Shown here piece by piece: positions 1 to 11,524 of a DNA stretch of 64,000 nt. Within the stretch, counting starts at the first letter, position 1. Every line of letters begins with the position of its first letter. A program made the position numbers and the translations under genes. Source of the stretch: Vitis vinifera (Eukaryota > Streptophyta > Magnoliopsida > Vitales > Vitaceae); the NCBI RefSeq assembly GCF_030704535.1, contig NC_081823.1, forward strand, positions 3,752,501 to 3,816,500, given 5' to 3'. The notes under the pieces are model-generated. The model worked only from the letters and a program-made list of their open reading frames with translations. It did not search any database and had not been told where the DNA came from.

Positions 1-229
1 AGCTCTGAGAGGCACAACATAAGGAGGATCTGACCTCAATTGGCTCTACATCAACAATACCAACTCATGGTATTGGGTTCATCACCTGTTCAACAAGAAA
101 ACAATTAGGTGGACGATATAGTTTGATTTTTAAAACATTATTAAAATTTTAAGAAATATTTTATTGAAAAAGATGAAATAATACCCATAATTAAAATTAT
201 TTCATGATTTCATGAGTTTTTTTTTGGTA

Positions 230-560
230 ATTTCTCATAATTACAAGTATTTTTAATTATCTATAACTACATGGATTTTTTTTTATAATTTTTCATAATT
301 TTATCAATATTTTTATAGTTACTCATAATTATAAGTGTCTTCTGTAATTTCTCAATATTATAAAGGTCTTTTTGTAGTCTCCCATAACTACTCAAAATTG
401 CAAGGGTCTTTTTGTAATTACACCTAAATATAGAATTATTTGTGCAATTACTCATATTTATACAAGTCTTTAAATTATTTATAATTATAAAAGTATTTTT
501 GCAATAACTCATAATTATAAAGCCTTGATGTAGTTACAGATAATTTTAGAGTTCTTTGTG
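230..560. repeat. degenerate AT-rich tandem array, left part
   Basis: A motif of roughly 30-38 bases, like TTTTTGTAATTACTCATAA followed by TTATAAG, recurs many times with heavy divergence. The same pattern resumes right of the hAT element at 1430-1560, so the transposon landed inside the array. No coding potential is visible. Confidence 0.6.
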
Positions 561-1421
561 TAGGAATGGCAACGAGGCGGGTTCGGGACGGGTCACCCCC
601 ATCCCAACTCCGCCCTGTTTATTCAAAACAAATTACATCCCCGTCCCATTTAAAAAATTAAACGGGGCGGGGCGGGGCGGGTATGATAAATTCTCATACC
701 CGCCCTGCCCCGTTTTTTTTTTTTTTTTTTTTTGAATTCATAACTGAAACAGCTGCTGCCCCTCCTTCGCGTACTTCCGTAGTGCTGCCGCGATTAGATC
801 TCCGACTGTTGAATCTGGCGACATCACAACCTGGACTGGCCCTAAACTCCTTTGAACGGTGAGATTGAGCAGCAACTTGGTCAACCGTGGCCCTCCCTCC
901 GGCGACAGTCCAGAGACACTCCTACCTGAGAGTAGGTCCAGCAAGGTCTTTGGACAGCGAAGCTCCGCCTGTGGGGCCATAGTCGTCGGAATACCGGAGT
1001 GGAATGACGACGATCTCTAGGCCAGCTTCCCCTTCAGGTTCTTCTCTTCGTGTCCTCTCCGGTGAGTCTTGGAAGTAGATATGATGATAATAGTAGAATT
1101 CTAAAAGCGCGGGAAGGAAATTTCAATGAACAAATTATCTCAATCGACAGTAATGGAAGAATCTGAGGTGAGGGAAGCCAAGAAATGGAGAAGAGCTAGT
1201 GCTCTTTGGTTTTCGGGGCGACAGGAAGCCATACCCAGAATGGTGGAAGAGTGAATAAAAGAAACATTAATCGGGACAGGGCGGGTCGGGGTGGGGGCAT
1301 ACCCAAACCCGCCCCAGGTTTTTTAAACAATTCCCAAACCCGTTTATTTAAATTTAACCCCGTCCCATTAGGAGCGGGGTAGAGCGGGTACCCGAAAAAA
1401 CCCGCCCCATTGTCATCCCTA
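561..1421. mobile_element. non-autonomous hAT-type DNA transposon with 8-bp target duplication
   Basis: The left end reads TAGGAATGGCAACGAGGCGG. The reverse complement of the right end reads TAGGGATGACAATGGGGCGG, so the terminal inverted repeats match closely and continue into G/C-rich subterminal runs (GGGGCGGGGCGGG). The same 8 bases, TCTTTGTG, flank both ends (553-560 and 1422-1429), which is the target-site duplication size of hAT elements. At 861 bp it has no room for a transposase and must be mobilised in trans. Its interior is not hAT-derived: it carries a host-like coding fragment on the minus strand (738-980) and about 200 bp of what looks like that gene's leader. The element splits an older AT-rich repeat array. 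Confidence 0.88.
738..980 (-). pseudogene. captured host-gene fragment (DUF7054 / At4g22758-like N-terminus) inside the hAT element
   Basis: An 80-codon frame begins MAPQAELRCPKTLLDLLSG and continues with LTKLLLNLTVQRSLGPVQVV, then STVGDLIAAALRKYAKEG. That pattern (TKLLLNVTVQ, GPVQVVM, STVGDLIAAALRQY) is one I associate with the plant ubiquitin-like DUF7054 family. The fragment stops soon after KEG, where the family normally continues for about 50 residues, so this is the first coding part only. Base composition is much higher in GC than the surrounding AT-rich DNA. Lying wholly between hAT terminal repeats, it is best read as transduplication. Whether it is expressed cannot be seen. The family assignment is from memory of the motif. 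Confidence 0.65.
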
Positions 1422-1429
1422 TCTTTGTG

Positions 1430-2250
1430 TAGTTATTCATATTTTTTAAAATCTTTTTGTAATTATTTATAAATTTAAGTGTATTTATACAATATATCAT
1501 AATTTTAAGAATATTTATATAATTATTTATAATTTAAGGCAACTTTTCATGTATTGAAAATTACCCATATAAGACCGATTTAATATTTTTATCTTTGAAA
1601 TTTTTATTCCAAAAGTGCTTGATATGGATGGGGATTAAAAATTGGTTGAAGGGTAGTTTTATCCTAAAGAGATTTTCTAAAAACAATTTATTGATAGTTT
1701 AATAAGTCTATAACTTAATCGGGTAAGCACTTTCTCCTTGAACAAAAGTTGGCCCGATTTGACTAATATTTTTAAAAGAGCTTAGCATAAGAATTAAAAA
1801 GTATCATTTATTATAAAGTTAGGGTGGTCATTTCATGTTTAAAAAATATTTTATATGCAAATATGGTCATTTAGAAAAATTATACTTTACGATTAACTTC
1901 AATTTTCAATTAAAATAAAAAAGTAAACGGTCATACCAAACATGATCTTAATAATAAATTAAAATTTAAATAACTTTTTTAAAAGATTCAACGGGTGAGA
2001 TCAAATCGAGTTCATCACCAAAGGGTTATAGATGATCTCTTTTTGTGAGTATTTTTGAAAAGTTTTGAGAATTGATTTAATCTTTGGATGTTCGATAAAA
2101 TTTACTACTTATTACTTAAGGAAATAATTTGACTTCAAATATAAAACTTAATATATTTGATGCCATGACTACTACTCTTAGCCTTGTTATAGATATCTCC
2201 TTGTAAAATCCAAAATGACAATGGATAGCAACATCCATCTTGTAGATACG
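1430..2250. other. AT-rich DNA, no gene seen
   Basis: The first 130 bases continue the degenerate array seen at 230-560. The rest is low-complexity A/T-rich sequence with no conserved frame or splice structure that I can support. Confidence 0.5.
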
Positions 2251-2254
2251 ACCA

Positions 2255-2620
2255 TAGTAACTAAAAGGGAATGGTAAATGTCTTATTGGAAACCATTTAG
2301 TTGATGAGGAATGGAAGAGGCATTTTGTGATCACATCCTTCTTCATTGTTCTAAAGCAAGTTTGTTATAGCAATTAGCCCTCTTGTGTGGAGTGATTTGG
2401 GTGTTATATTCTTCAATCCAAGGAATATTTTTAAGTCGGTACAACCACTTCATTGAAAAGAGGAAAAAGAAGGTGTAGAATATTATTCCTCTTTATTTGT
2501 TTTGGACAATTTGAAAATGGAGGAATTAAAAGACTTAAAAATATGATGCTTTCATATTAAGAGTTAAAGTCCTCTTTTCTATGTAACTTTTTAGAATTGA
2601 CTAAAGGGGGGTAAGGGTTA
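2255..2620 (+). mobile_element. LINE fragment (3' part of L1-type ORF2, zinc-binding region)
   Basis: Reading the plus strand near 2330 gives a DHILLHCSKA-like signature (TGATCACATCCTTCTTCATT), followed by residues resembling the plant LINE reverse-transcriptase zinc-binding tail: FIEKRKKKVWN-like, then IPLYLFWTIW. Frames are interrupted several times, so this is a decayed 5'-truncated copy. The same type of fragment appears on the minus strand in myosin introns (30.9-31.4 kb and 40.5-47.3 kb). Confidence 0.6.
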
Positions 2621-3301
2621 AGTCATCATCTATGATTGATTTTATTGATTAATTAGGTTACCATAAGAGGTGGGTTTCCTTGTTTTTTACTTTGGAGCAT
2701 ACTAGTGTACTTTTCGTAGCATTTTTTTGACTCTTTCATTTATATAGCTCTTCCTAGGTCTTTCAAAGGATAGCGTTGTTGACATAGGAGTCATCCATTG
2801 AATGATAAGGTACTTACTCAAAATGGAATATATTAAATTTTCTAATAGGTTTGCGGAAGATTAAGAATGCGTTTGACAATAAAATATATTGAATTTTTTA
2901 GTGGGTTTGACAATGATTATGGAAAGTGTTTCTAATATTTCTAACACTTATTTTTTTTTTTCTTTCAAATATTAAAAATTCTACTAAAAAAACTAAAAAA
3001 AATCTAAGAAACAATTAGATGTTTAACAAAATTTAGGAAAGATTTTTAAAAATCTAAAAAATCATTTATAATATTAAAAAATCACATATACTATTTCTTA
3101 AATAAACACTTTATAAGTGATTTTCATAAATATATTTCCAAAAAACCATTTTCACTAAAAACACTATCCTCATGTGGCCGACCGTTAACCAATGCCATGA
3201 AGAAACACAACAAACAGAATCATATGCTTTGATCATAGCAATGTGAACAATGTAATCCTTCCAACTTTGAACATTATAAAGAGCAGTGCTTAAACAATCA
3301 T
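2621..3301. other. AT-rich spacer with a dispersed-repeat flavour
   Basis: The segment 2865-3165 contains phrases (GTTTGACAATGATTATGG, AAAGTGTTTCTAATATTTC) that recur in looser form near 16.35-16.45 kb. It may be an old miniature element, but I see no clear terminal repeats or target duplication. No gene is visible. Confidence 0.35.
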
Positions 3302-3558
3302 GGCTACAGAATCAGAGACCATGATCAATGAGAACCATTTGCTGATCAGCTTGGGATTACAGTTGAAGCCCACATACCTCCTCAGCTGCCAGTCCAAGGT
3401 GAAAAACGATATGCGGCTTTGAAGGGTGAGCTATTGGTTACTCTTGTCTCCCTTGGTCCCTCCGATAACCGCTCCTGCAAACCAAGCCCATTCCCTTCTC
3501 TCCAAGACCTTTCTGTTCATCATCTACGTGAGCCAAACAGTTGGGGTTGTGCAGATTC
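3302..3558 (+). pseudogene. 5' part of a decayed small membrane-protein gene, interrupted by a copia element
   Basis: This stretch is homologous to the intact gene at 11060-11524. Shared blocks include PPITA, HSLLSKTF and GVVQILL, against PPITA, HSLLSKTF and GVLQILL in the intact copy. The ATG at 3302 opens a frame that ends after 40 codons. A frame change lies between the VEAHIPPQLP-like part and the PPITAPANQAHSLLSKT part, so the copy was already disabled. The frame runs up to GATTC at 3554-3558, where the retroelement inserted; homology resumes at 9901. Confidence 0.75.
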
Positions 3559-4168
3559 TGTTAGTATTCAACCAAGAAGAATACCCTGATTTCATATATA
3601 CTGGAATAGTTAACTGGGTGAATACCCTAACTACATATGTACTGGAATATTTAATAGGGTGAATACCCTAACTACATATGTACTGGAATATTTAACAGGG
3701 TGAATACCCTAACTGCATATATACACTGGAATCTCCTGATTAAAAACAATGAGTAGAAAAATAATAGCGGAAGCATACCTGAATCCATTGAAGGAGAAAC
3801 CTTATAGAAAAAAAAAAAAAACCCTTTGAGATGGTCTTCCAATTCTAGCCACTAGATTCTGTGTCAATTTCTCTCTGAGAGGATTTTCAGAAATTGGAAT
3901 GCGTAGTCGTAGAATGGGGACCATAACCCTATTTATAAACCGCTAGGGCAGTTTTAATTTTATCACAATTATATTTCTGCCCCTCATAGAAATAATAATT
4001 GTCTAATGGTATCTACACAATAATCTCATGACAATTATACCCTTAAGCCAATTAATCAATTATTAATTAGATCACTATATTTAGGCTTAATTAAATGATA
4101 GCACACACATTTTAATTATTTACATGTGTGGCCCAAATTATAGATTAATTACAAAAATTAATCTAACA
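3559..4168 (-). repeat. left LTR (3' LTR) of the copia element
   Basis: A 610-bp terminal repeat that is near-identical to 9291-9900. It contains about three copies of a 41-bp tandem unit (starts near 3575, 3616, 3657 and 3698) built around GAATACCCTAACTACATATG, and a run of 14 A. Confidence 0.95.
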
Positions 4169-7100
4169 ATCTCCCACTGGGCCACATGCATATGTAATCA
4201 AATAAATGTGTTTAACCTTATGAGCTCAAAATTTGCTATCATGTCCTTAGGGTATATCCGAACAATCTCGTCCATTAACTATATTGACATAGGATCAAGG
4301 TGGCCTTTGTTACATCAATCGTTACTAGACCAATCAATGGTCACGTATATCTGCACAGCTAAATGACATAGATCAATCATGAGTGCATAGCATGGAAACT
4401 ACATGCAATGTGATCTATTCATGCCTATTTCCAACTGGTCCAACTTAACTTTATTGAGATCAAATCTTTAGCATAATTTAACAGAGTGCAATAAAATGAA
4501 TACTTTATTTCTGCAGAACACAATCCAAATGTATAGATAAAGTCTAAACATAACATAGAGCAATATACAATGAATAATACAAACTCCCACTAAATTTGGA
4601 TATCCTCAAATGAGACAACACCCATATGAGCAGTGTGCTCATGAAAGACCTTGGGTGGTAATCCCTTTGTAAGCGGATCCGCTATCATGGAGTTTGTTCC
4701 AATATGCTCTATGGATATCTGTCCACTCTGTACTTTTTCTTTTACAACAAGGAACTTGATATCAATGTATTTTGATTTTGTAGAACTCCTGTTGTTATTG
4801 GAATATAAAACTGCTGATTTATTGTCACAAAATATCTTCAGTGGTCTTTCAATACCATCCAGAACATGCAGCCCAGTGACAAAATTTCGTAGCCATATTC
4901 CTTGATTGGATGCCTCATAACATGCTACAAACTCCGCTTCCATGGTGGATGAAGTTACGAGTGTCTGTTTGGCAGACCTCCATGAAATTGCTCCACCAGC
5001 CAACAGATAAATATAGCCTGATGTGGATCTTCTGCTGTCTTGGCATCCAGCAAAGTCGGAGTCGGAATACCCAATCAACTCTAACTGATCCAATCTCCTA
5101 TATGTAAGCATGTACTCTTTTGTTCTCTGTAAATATCTCATAACCCTCTTGGCTGCTCTCCAATGATCCATTCCAGGGTTACTTAGATATCTGCCTAACA
5201 TGCCAACAATGTACGCAATATCCGGACGTGTACATACCTGAGCATACATTAGACTCCCCACAGCCGAAGCGTAAGGAATCTTCTGCATTTCTTGACTTTC
5301 TAAACTATTTTTAGGGCATTGATTAAGACTGAATTTGTCTCCTTTAGCGACAGGGGTATCACCTGGTTTGCTATTTTGCATGCCATACCTTTGGAGGACT
5401 TTATCAATATAGGTCCTTTGTGACAATCCTAAAATACCCCTAGAACGATCTCGGTGTATCTGGATTCCTAAGACAAAGGAGGCATCACCAAGATCTTTCA
5501 TCTCAAAATGTTTTGATAAAAATCTCTTAGTGTCGTGCAATATGCTAATATCATTTGTGGCTAGCAATATGTCATCGACATATAAAACCAGGAAAATATA
5601 CTTACTCCCACTGAATTTGTGATACACACATTCATCCATAAGATTTGCCTCAAAACCATATGAGACAATAATTTGATGAAACTTGAAGTACCACTGACGA
5701 GAAGCTTGCTTGAGCCCATAAATGGATTTAGTCAATTTACAAACCATATTCTTTGAGTCTTCGGACACAAAATTTTCTGGTTGTACCATATAAATTGTTT
5801 CATCAATGTCACCATTGAGAAACGCTGTTTTAACATCCATTTGATGTAACTCAAGATCATAATGTGCAACTAGTGCCATGATTATCCTGAAAGAGTCCTT
5901 CGTAGAAACTGGAGAGAAGGTCTCTTTGAAGTCAATTCCTTCTTTTTGAGTAAAGCCTTTAGCTACAAGACGTGCTTTATATCTTTCTACATTACCATTT
6001 GAATCCCGCTTGGTTTTAAATATCCATTTACAACCAATGGGTTTCGTACCAACTGGTAATGGGACAAGTTCCCAAACTTTATTGTCTTGCATAGATTTGT
6101 ACTCTTCATTCATGGCTTCAATCCATTTCTGAGAGTTGGAACTTTTCATGGCTTGCTGGAAGTTGATTGGATCATCTTCCATCATTCCACTTTCTACCTC
6201 ACGTTCCTGGAGATATACGATATAATCGTCCGAAATTGCATTTCTCCTCTCTCTAGTGGATCTCCTTAATGACATATTTTCTTGAGGTTGTTGAGTTTGT
6301 TCTTCAGGAGCAATGTCCTCATTTGCAATTAAGGGTTGAACAATATTGTCTGTTGGTTGAGGATCCAAATTTACTTCTTGATCAATGATAGGTAGTGAAA
6401 CCTGTACATTATCAAAAGCAATAGTAGATCCCTCTTCCTCCTCAAAGACAATATTCCTAGCCTGATTTCTCCCCCCAAACTCAACATCCTCAAAAAATGT
6501 TGCAGTTCCCGTCTCAAAAAATTGACCTAATAGCAGGATCATAAAATTTAAAACCCCTTGATCGCTCTGCATAGCCAATAAAGTAGCTGCTAACTGTTTT
6601 AGAGTCCAATTTCTTTTCATGAGGCTTATAAGGTCTCGCTTCAGCTGGACATCCCCAAATATGAAAATGCTTTAAACTGGGCTTTCGACCCGTCCAAAGC
6701 TCATAAGGCGTTTTAGCAGCCGCTTTAGTTGGCACCCGATTTAGGATATAAGCTGTCGTTTTGAGTGCTTCACCCCAGAGTTTTTCGGGTAAAGTAGAAT
6801 GACTAATCATACTCCTTACCATGTCCTTAAGGGTTCGGTTTCGTCTTTCTGCTACACCATTCATGCTAGGTGATCCTGGCATGGTGTATTGAGGGACGAT
6901 CCCACATTCCTCTAGGTATTTAGCAAATGGTCCTGGATGTTGTTCACCTGATCCGTCATATCTACCATAGTATTCACCACCACGGTCAGATCTGACGCTC
7001 TTTATTCTTTTGTTGAGTTGTAACTCAACTTCTGCTTTAAATGTTTTGAACACATCCAATGATTGTGATTTCTCATGTATAAGAAATAGGTAGCCATATC

Positions 7101-9138
7101 TTGAGTAGTCGTCTATGAATGTTATAAAGTACTGTTGACCATTCCAAGATGCCGTAGGGTATGGTCCACAGATATCTGTATGAATTAATTCTAAGACGTC
7201 TGTAGCTCTATTGGCACCTAATTTCTTTGTTTTGGTCTGTTTTCCTTTAATACACTCAACACAAATATCAAAATCTGAAAAGTCAAGTGAATCCAAAATC
7301 CCATCGGACACAAGTCGCTCAACTCTAGATTTAGAGATATGACCTAGGCGTTTGTGCCACAATGAGGCCGAATTATCTTTATTCAATTTACGTTTTGTAC
7401 CTCGTGATTCCACATGCAAGGTTTCATTATAGGACGGAACAGTTTCCAACAAATATAGATTATCATAAACATTAAGTAAACCGGTTCCTACAACATTTGA
7501 ATTAATAGATAATGTAAATTTATTGTTTCCAAATGAACAATAATAACCTGATTTGTCCAAAACAGAAACTGAAATTAAATTCCGTCTGAAAGACGGTACA
7601 ATAAAAGTATCTATTAAATCCAAAAAAATAACCAGATTTCAATAATAATCTAAAGTGCCCTATTGCCTCTACTTCTACCGACTGACCGTCTCCGACATAG
7701 ATGCATCTTTCAGCATCACTTGGTTTTCGGTAACTCAGGCAACCCTGCATAGAAGCACAAATGTGAGTAGTAGCACCAGAATCTAACCACCATGTGTTTC
7801 TAGATACTGAAGCTAAATTAACTTCAGAACAGACCAAAGTAAGAAACATACCTTTCTTAACACGCCAAGCAGCATACTTGGTACATTCCTTCTTAGTATG
7901 TCCAGGCTTATTACAGAAGAAACATGTTACCTCAACTTTCTGTTTCTTTTGTTCTGGACCATTAGAAGCAGCAACCTTATTATCCTTATTTTTTCGTTTG
8001 CCCTTATCCTTCGAAATGCTAGCCAGATGAGCACTTTCGGTCTTGTCTTGCTTCAATCTCTCTTCCTCTTGCACACAGAATGAAATGAGCTCATTAAGAG
8101 TCCATTTATCCTTTTGACAATTATAACTGACCTTGAATTGATTAAATTGTGCAGGAAGAGAGATGAGAACCAAATGCACGAGTAAATCATCAGATAACTC
8201 GAGTTTCAAAGCCTTAAGTTTTGAAGCAAGATGAGACATCTCCATGATGTACTCCCGAACATTACCCTTGCCTTTATACTTCATTGAAATCAAGCTTGCT
8301 AAAAGCGTGCTCGTTTCAGCCTTATCGTTTTTTGGCAAAACGTTTCTGAATTTCCGCAAGGAAGTCACTGGCATTAGTAACCTCATCGGTTACCGCACCC
8401 CTGAAAGCTTCTGGAATGCCGCGCTTCATGATCATAAGACTTAGCCTATTTGAACGTTCCCACTTACCCCAATAAACCTCATCCTCTTGAGTACTTTGCT
8501 CATTGAGTTCATCGGGTTTGGGCATTCTCAAAGCCAAGTCTATATCCATGCAGCCTAAGAGAATCATCATATTCTCTTTCCAGTCCTTAAAATTAGTCCC
8601 ATTTAACATAGGGACATTATTGATGTTGGCAGATATAGAAGTAGTTGATATAAAAGCTGAATCCAGAACAAAATAAAATGAATCAAATAAACCATCATGC
8701 TCACATAAAATAAGCAATTAAACACATAATCTTTAAATTTAAAAGCAAATTATGACATTTCAAGATACCTAGCACAACATTAATATCAAGTCTTTGGACA
8801 GTAATATTAATTGTAAGTGGTACTCTTGTTGTAGTGATCAAACATTGATGATAAGTTATGTCAAATAATAAATCTATCTTTGGATTGATTTATTATTTAC
8901 ATTAAGTTACCTTTATAATCATCACATATTTATCACCACAAGTATGTATGCAATTTGACCAAATATTAACTTTCCTTTGGGCCAATCAATACCCGCATGA
9001 ATCACATACACACAAATATCTAACACCCCGAACAGACTAATCTACACGGAAGATGTCACTTTGGTGATTTTCCGCTTTAATTAGCCTATTTAAAATGCTA
9101 GATCAATAACTTAAATATTAATATCATAAAATGCTATT

Positions 9139-9139
9139 A

Positions 9140-9181
<42 letters not shown>

Positions 9182-9182
9182 T
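9139..9182. repeat. (AAT)n microsatellite in the copia leader
   Basis: An uninterrupted run of about 14 AAT units lies between the gag region and the right LTR of the element. Confidence 0.9.
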
Positions 9183-9290
9183 TTAATAAAAAAAAATTTA
9201 TCAACTCAATATTTCATAAATATTAATCCATTGACATATATTAAAATAATAACTCAAAGAATTAATCAAGGAGTAGGCTCTGATACCACT

Positions 9291-9900
9291 TGTTAGTATT
9301 CAACCAAGAAGAATACCCTGATTTCATATATACTGGAATAGTTAACTGGGTGAATACCCTAACTACATATGTACTGGAATATTTAATAGGGTGAATACCC
9401 TAACTACATATGTACTGGAATATTTAACAGGGTGAATACCCTAACTGCATATATACACTGGAATCTCCTGATTAAAAACAATGAGTAGAAAAATAATAGC
9501 GGAAGCATACCTGAATCCATTGAAGGAGAAACCTTATAGAAAAAAAAAAAAAACCCTTTGAGATGGTCTTCCAATTCTAGCCACTAGATTCTGTGTCAAT
9601 TTCTCTTTGAGAGGATTTTCAGAAATTGGAATGCGTAGTCGTAGAATGGGGACCATAACCCTATTTATAAACCGCTAGGGCAGTTTTAATTTTATCACAA
9701 TTATATTTCTGCCCCTCATAGAAATAATAATTGTCTAATGGTATCTACACAATAATCTCATGACAATTATACCCTTAAGCCAATTAATCAATTATTAATT
9801 AGATCACTATATTTAGGCTTAATTAAATGATAGCACACACATTTTAATTATTTACATGTGTGGCCCAAATTATAGATTAATTACAAAAATTAATCTAACA
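9291..9900 (-). repeat. right LTR (5' LTR) of the copia element
   Basis: A 610-bp terminal repeat matching 3559-4168, including the 41-bp internal tandem units. For a minus-strand element this is the promoter-bearing LTR. The tRNA-Met primer site lies immediately to its left. Confidence 0.95.
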
Positions 9901-9985
9901 GATTCTGCTCTCAATGGTCCTCCATCAACTGACCAGATTAGTTTTCATGGCCACTTCTCCTTGGTGCAAAATTTCAATAAATTTA
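9901..9985 (+). pseudogene. 3' remainder of the decayed membrane-protein gene
   Basis: After the target duplication the sequence GATTCTGCTCTCAA matches the intact gene at 11340, followed by CCTCCAT and CCAGATT. It then jumps to the segment matching ATGG...CTTCTCCTTGGT near 11462. About 90-100 bases present in the intact paralogue are missing, a deletion independent of the retroelement insertion. Confidence 0.65.
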
Positions 9986-11059
9986 GTATAAAAAAAATCA
10001 GTATGAAAGTTTTTAATAAAAAGTGATATCATCTTTTTAAGAGATTATTAATATAAAAAAATAAATTTATCTTTTGAAAATACGAGTAGAATGAGACGTG
10101 TAATTTTTTCAATCATCTATTCATCTATTTTAAGTAACAGAGGAATATTTAAGCAGTGGTCCTTCAATTCTACAGATCTTATCAGAAAATAATAATGATT
10201 ATAGTCAACGGCTCCGCTGGCAACAGGAAATCAAAACCAAATAAATAAATAAATAAAAGCATGGACCCTTCTGGAAAGGGAATAAAAAGAAAGCAATCAA
10301 CCTTAAAAGGTCAACTTCATTGTCAGGTGTTAGAAGTTTCCCGCGAGGCTTGGAGTTGTGTAATTTGGTAGCGGCTGATTAGGTCTAGAACCCAAATCTT
10401 CGTTGACTGATTTTATATAGTATATTCCGGAAATGAGGTAGAAGGTGCCTTTTCTTTTGAAGTTTTATATCATGGATATGGTTTGCAGATCTAGTCACGT
10501 GGTCCTTTCCTCCCATACCTATGAATGGATTCATTACACGGTAATAGTAATAGGAGAATATGAACAGAGTACAAATGTATTTACAAGAATGGCAAATGCC
10601 AATATGCCATACAAAACCAGGATAGGGAGGGAATGAGAGTGAATGGAGAGAGAGAGAGAGAAGGGAACAAAGAATTGCACAATGCAATCCTCAGTCTAGA
10701 GACAAATAGTTGAGTGCACTTTAGTCGAAGATGACACTACTTTCAATTAAAAGACTCTGACTTGGATTTTTAGCTCGTACATGGGTGACAGGAGTTGAAC
10801 AACCCCATAATAAAATATTTCAAACATCTTGACGCAAATGTGGGCCACGCCGACTTCAAACATCTTCAAGCAAATGTGGGCACCGTGCGCGTCAATCATC
10901 GCTTCCCAAGTTCCCAACTACCTCCGAAGCAACACCCAATTAGTTTCCTCGACAATTTCCTAAGAAGACAGCCAATTCGGCCTTTAAATATGATCATCAA
11001 ACCAAGACGCCACAATCAAAGAGAAGGAAAAAAAGAAAAAGGCAATTAAGTTGAGAACC
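9986..11059. other. intergenic, probable upstream region of the 11060 gene
   Basis: No conserved frame is visible. It contains an imperfect pair around 10830-10885 (CATCTTGACGCAAATGTGGG, then CATCTTCAAGCAAATGTGGG), a roughly 38-base direct duplication in the likely promoter of the next gene, and a short GA run near 10648. Confidence 0.5.
10983..10990 (+). promoter_or_regulatory. possible TATA-like box
   Basis: TTTAAATA lies about 70 bases upstream of the ATG at 11060, a plausible distance for a plant core promoter with a short leader. This rests on motif and position only. Confidence 0.35.
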
Positions 11060-11524
11060 ATGGCTGCAGTTGAAGAACCATTAGTCGATCAGCTCAACAT
11101 AACAGTTGAAGAACCATTGGTGGATCAGCTCAACATTGAAGCTCATGCAACCCCCCCTCAACAGCTGGCTCCGGCTCAAGATCAGAAGGCTGTTTTCAAG
11201 GCTGGGTTGTTCACAAGTCTCATCTCCATTGGAGGGATTCTATACCCTCCCATAACTGCTACGGTAAACAAAACCCACAGCCTTCTCTCAAAGACGTTCC
11301 ATTTTATGGTCTTTATGAGCCTAGCAATTGGGGTTTTGCAGATTCTGCTCTCAACCGTCCTCCATTGGCTGCCCGGATTGACCATCACAGCAAAATCATT
11401 GACCAAAATAGGATGGGCATTACTGACAATTGCATTAGGGTATGGGTCTTCTTTGGTTTTAATGGTTTCTTCTTCTCCTTGGTTTGCCCTCCACCTAATC
11501 TTTCTTTCCATCCGATTTATGTAA
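11060..11524 (+). CDS. small predicted membrane protein, function unknown (intact paralogue)
   Basis: A single-exon frame of 154 residues starting MAAVEEPLVD and ending LSIRFM. I do not recognise the family. Residues 5-14 and 17-26 are an exact repeat, EEPLVDQLNI, so the N-terminus contains a recent 12-codon duplication. Residues 27-45 are polar and Pro/Gln-rich. Hydrophobic stretches at about 79-101 (HFMVFMSLAIGVLQILLS), 117-136 (IGWALLTIALGYGSSLVLMV) and 140-152 suggest two or three membrane helices, with a weaker one at 47-65. The decayed homologue at 3302-3558/9901-9985 conserves the PPITA...HSLLSKTF...GVxQILL core, which supports this as a real locus. An in-frame TTG nine bases upstream is not a plausible plant start, so I chose the ATG at 11060. 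The C-terminus may continue through an unseen splice. Confidence 0.6.
   Translation: MAAVEEPLVDQLNITVEEPLVDQLNIEAHATPPQQLAPAQDQKAVFKAGLFTSLISIGGILYPPITATVNKTHSLLSKTFHFMVFMSLAIGVLQILLSTVLHWLPGLTITAKSLTKIGWALLTIALGYGSSLVLMVSSSPWFALHLIFLSIRFM

Larger units (their letters stand above)
3559..9900 (-). mobile_element. Ty1/copia LTR retrotransposon, young copy, slightly broken
   Basis: A 6342-bp element with 610-bp direct LTRs (3559-4168 and 9291-9900, each TG...CA) and a 5-bp target duplication GATTC (3554-3558, 9901-9905). It reads on the minus strand. A primer-binding site complementary to initiator tRNA-Met (TGGTATCAGAGC) abuts the right LTR, and a purine-rich tract abuts the left LTR. In order from high to low coordinates lie gag with a CCHC knuckle (CFFCNKPGHTKKEC), protease (DSGATTH), integrase, reverse transcriptase (YVDDI) and RNase H, roughly 8.7 to 4.6 kb. 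This order is that of Ty1/copia. The copy looks nearly complete but its frame is broken about three times. I see one difference between the LTRs, so insertion is recent, of the order of 0.1 My or less if the often used plant LTR rate applies. The copia lineage is not settled. Confidence 0.95.

Noticed and set aside
11182-11511. 109-codon frame antisense to the small membrane-protein gene
   Set aside because: The paralogue conserves protein sequence on the plus strand only.
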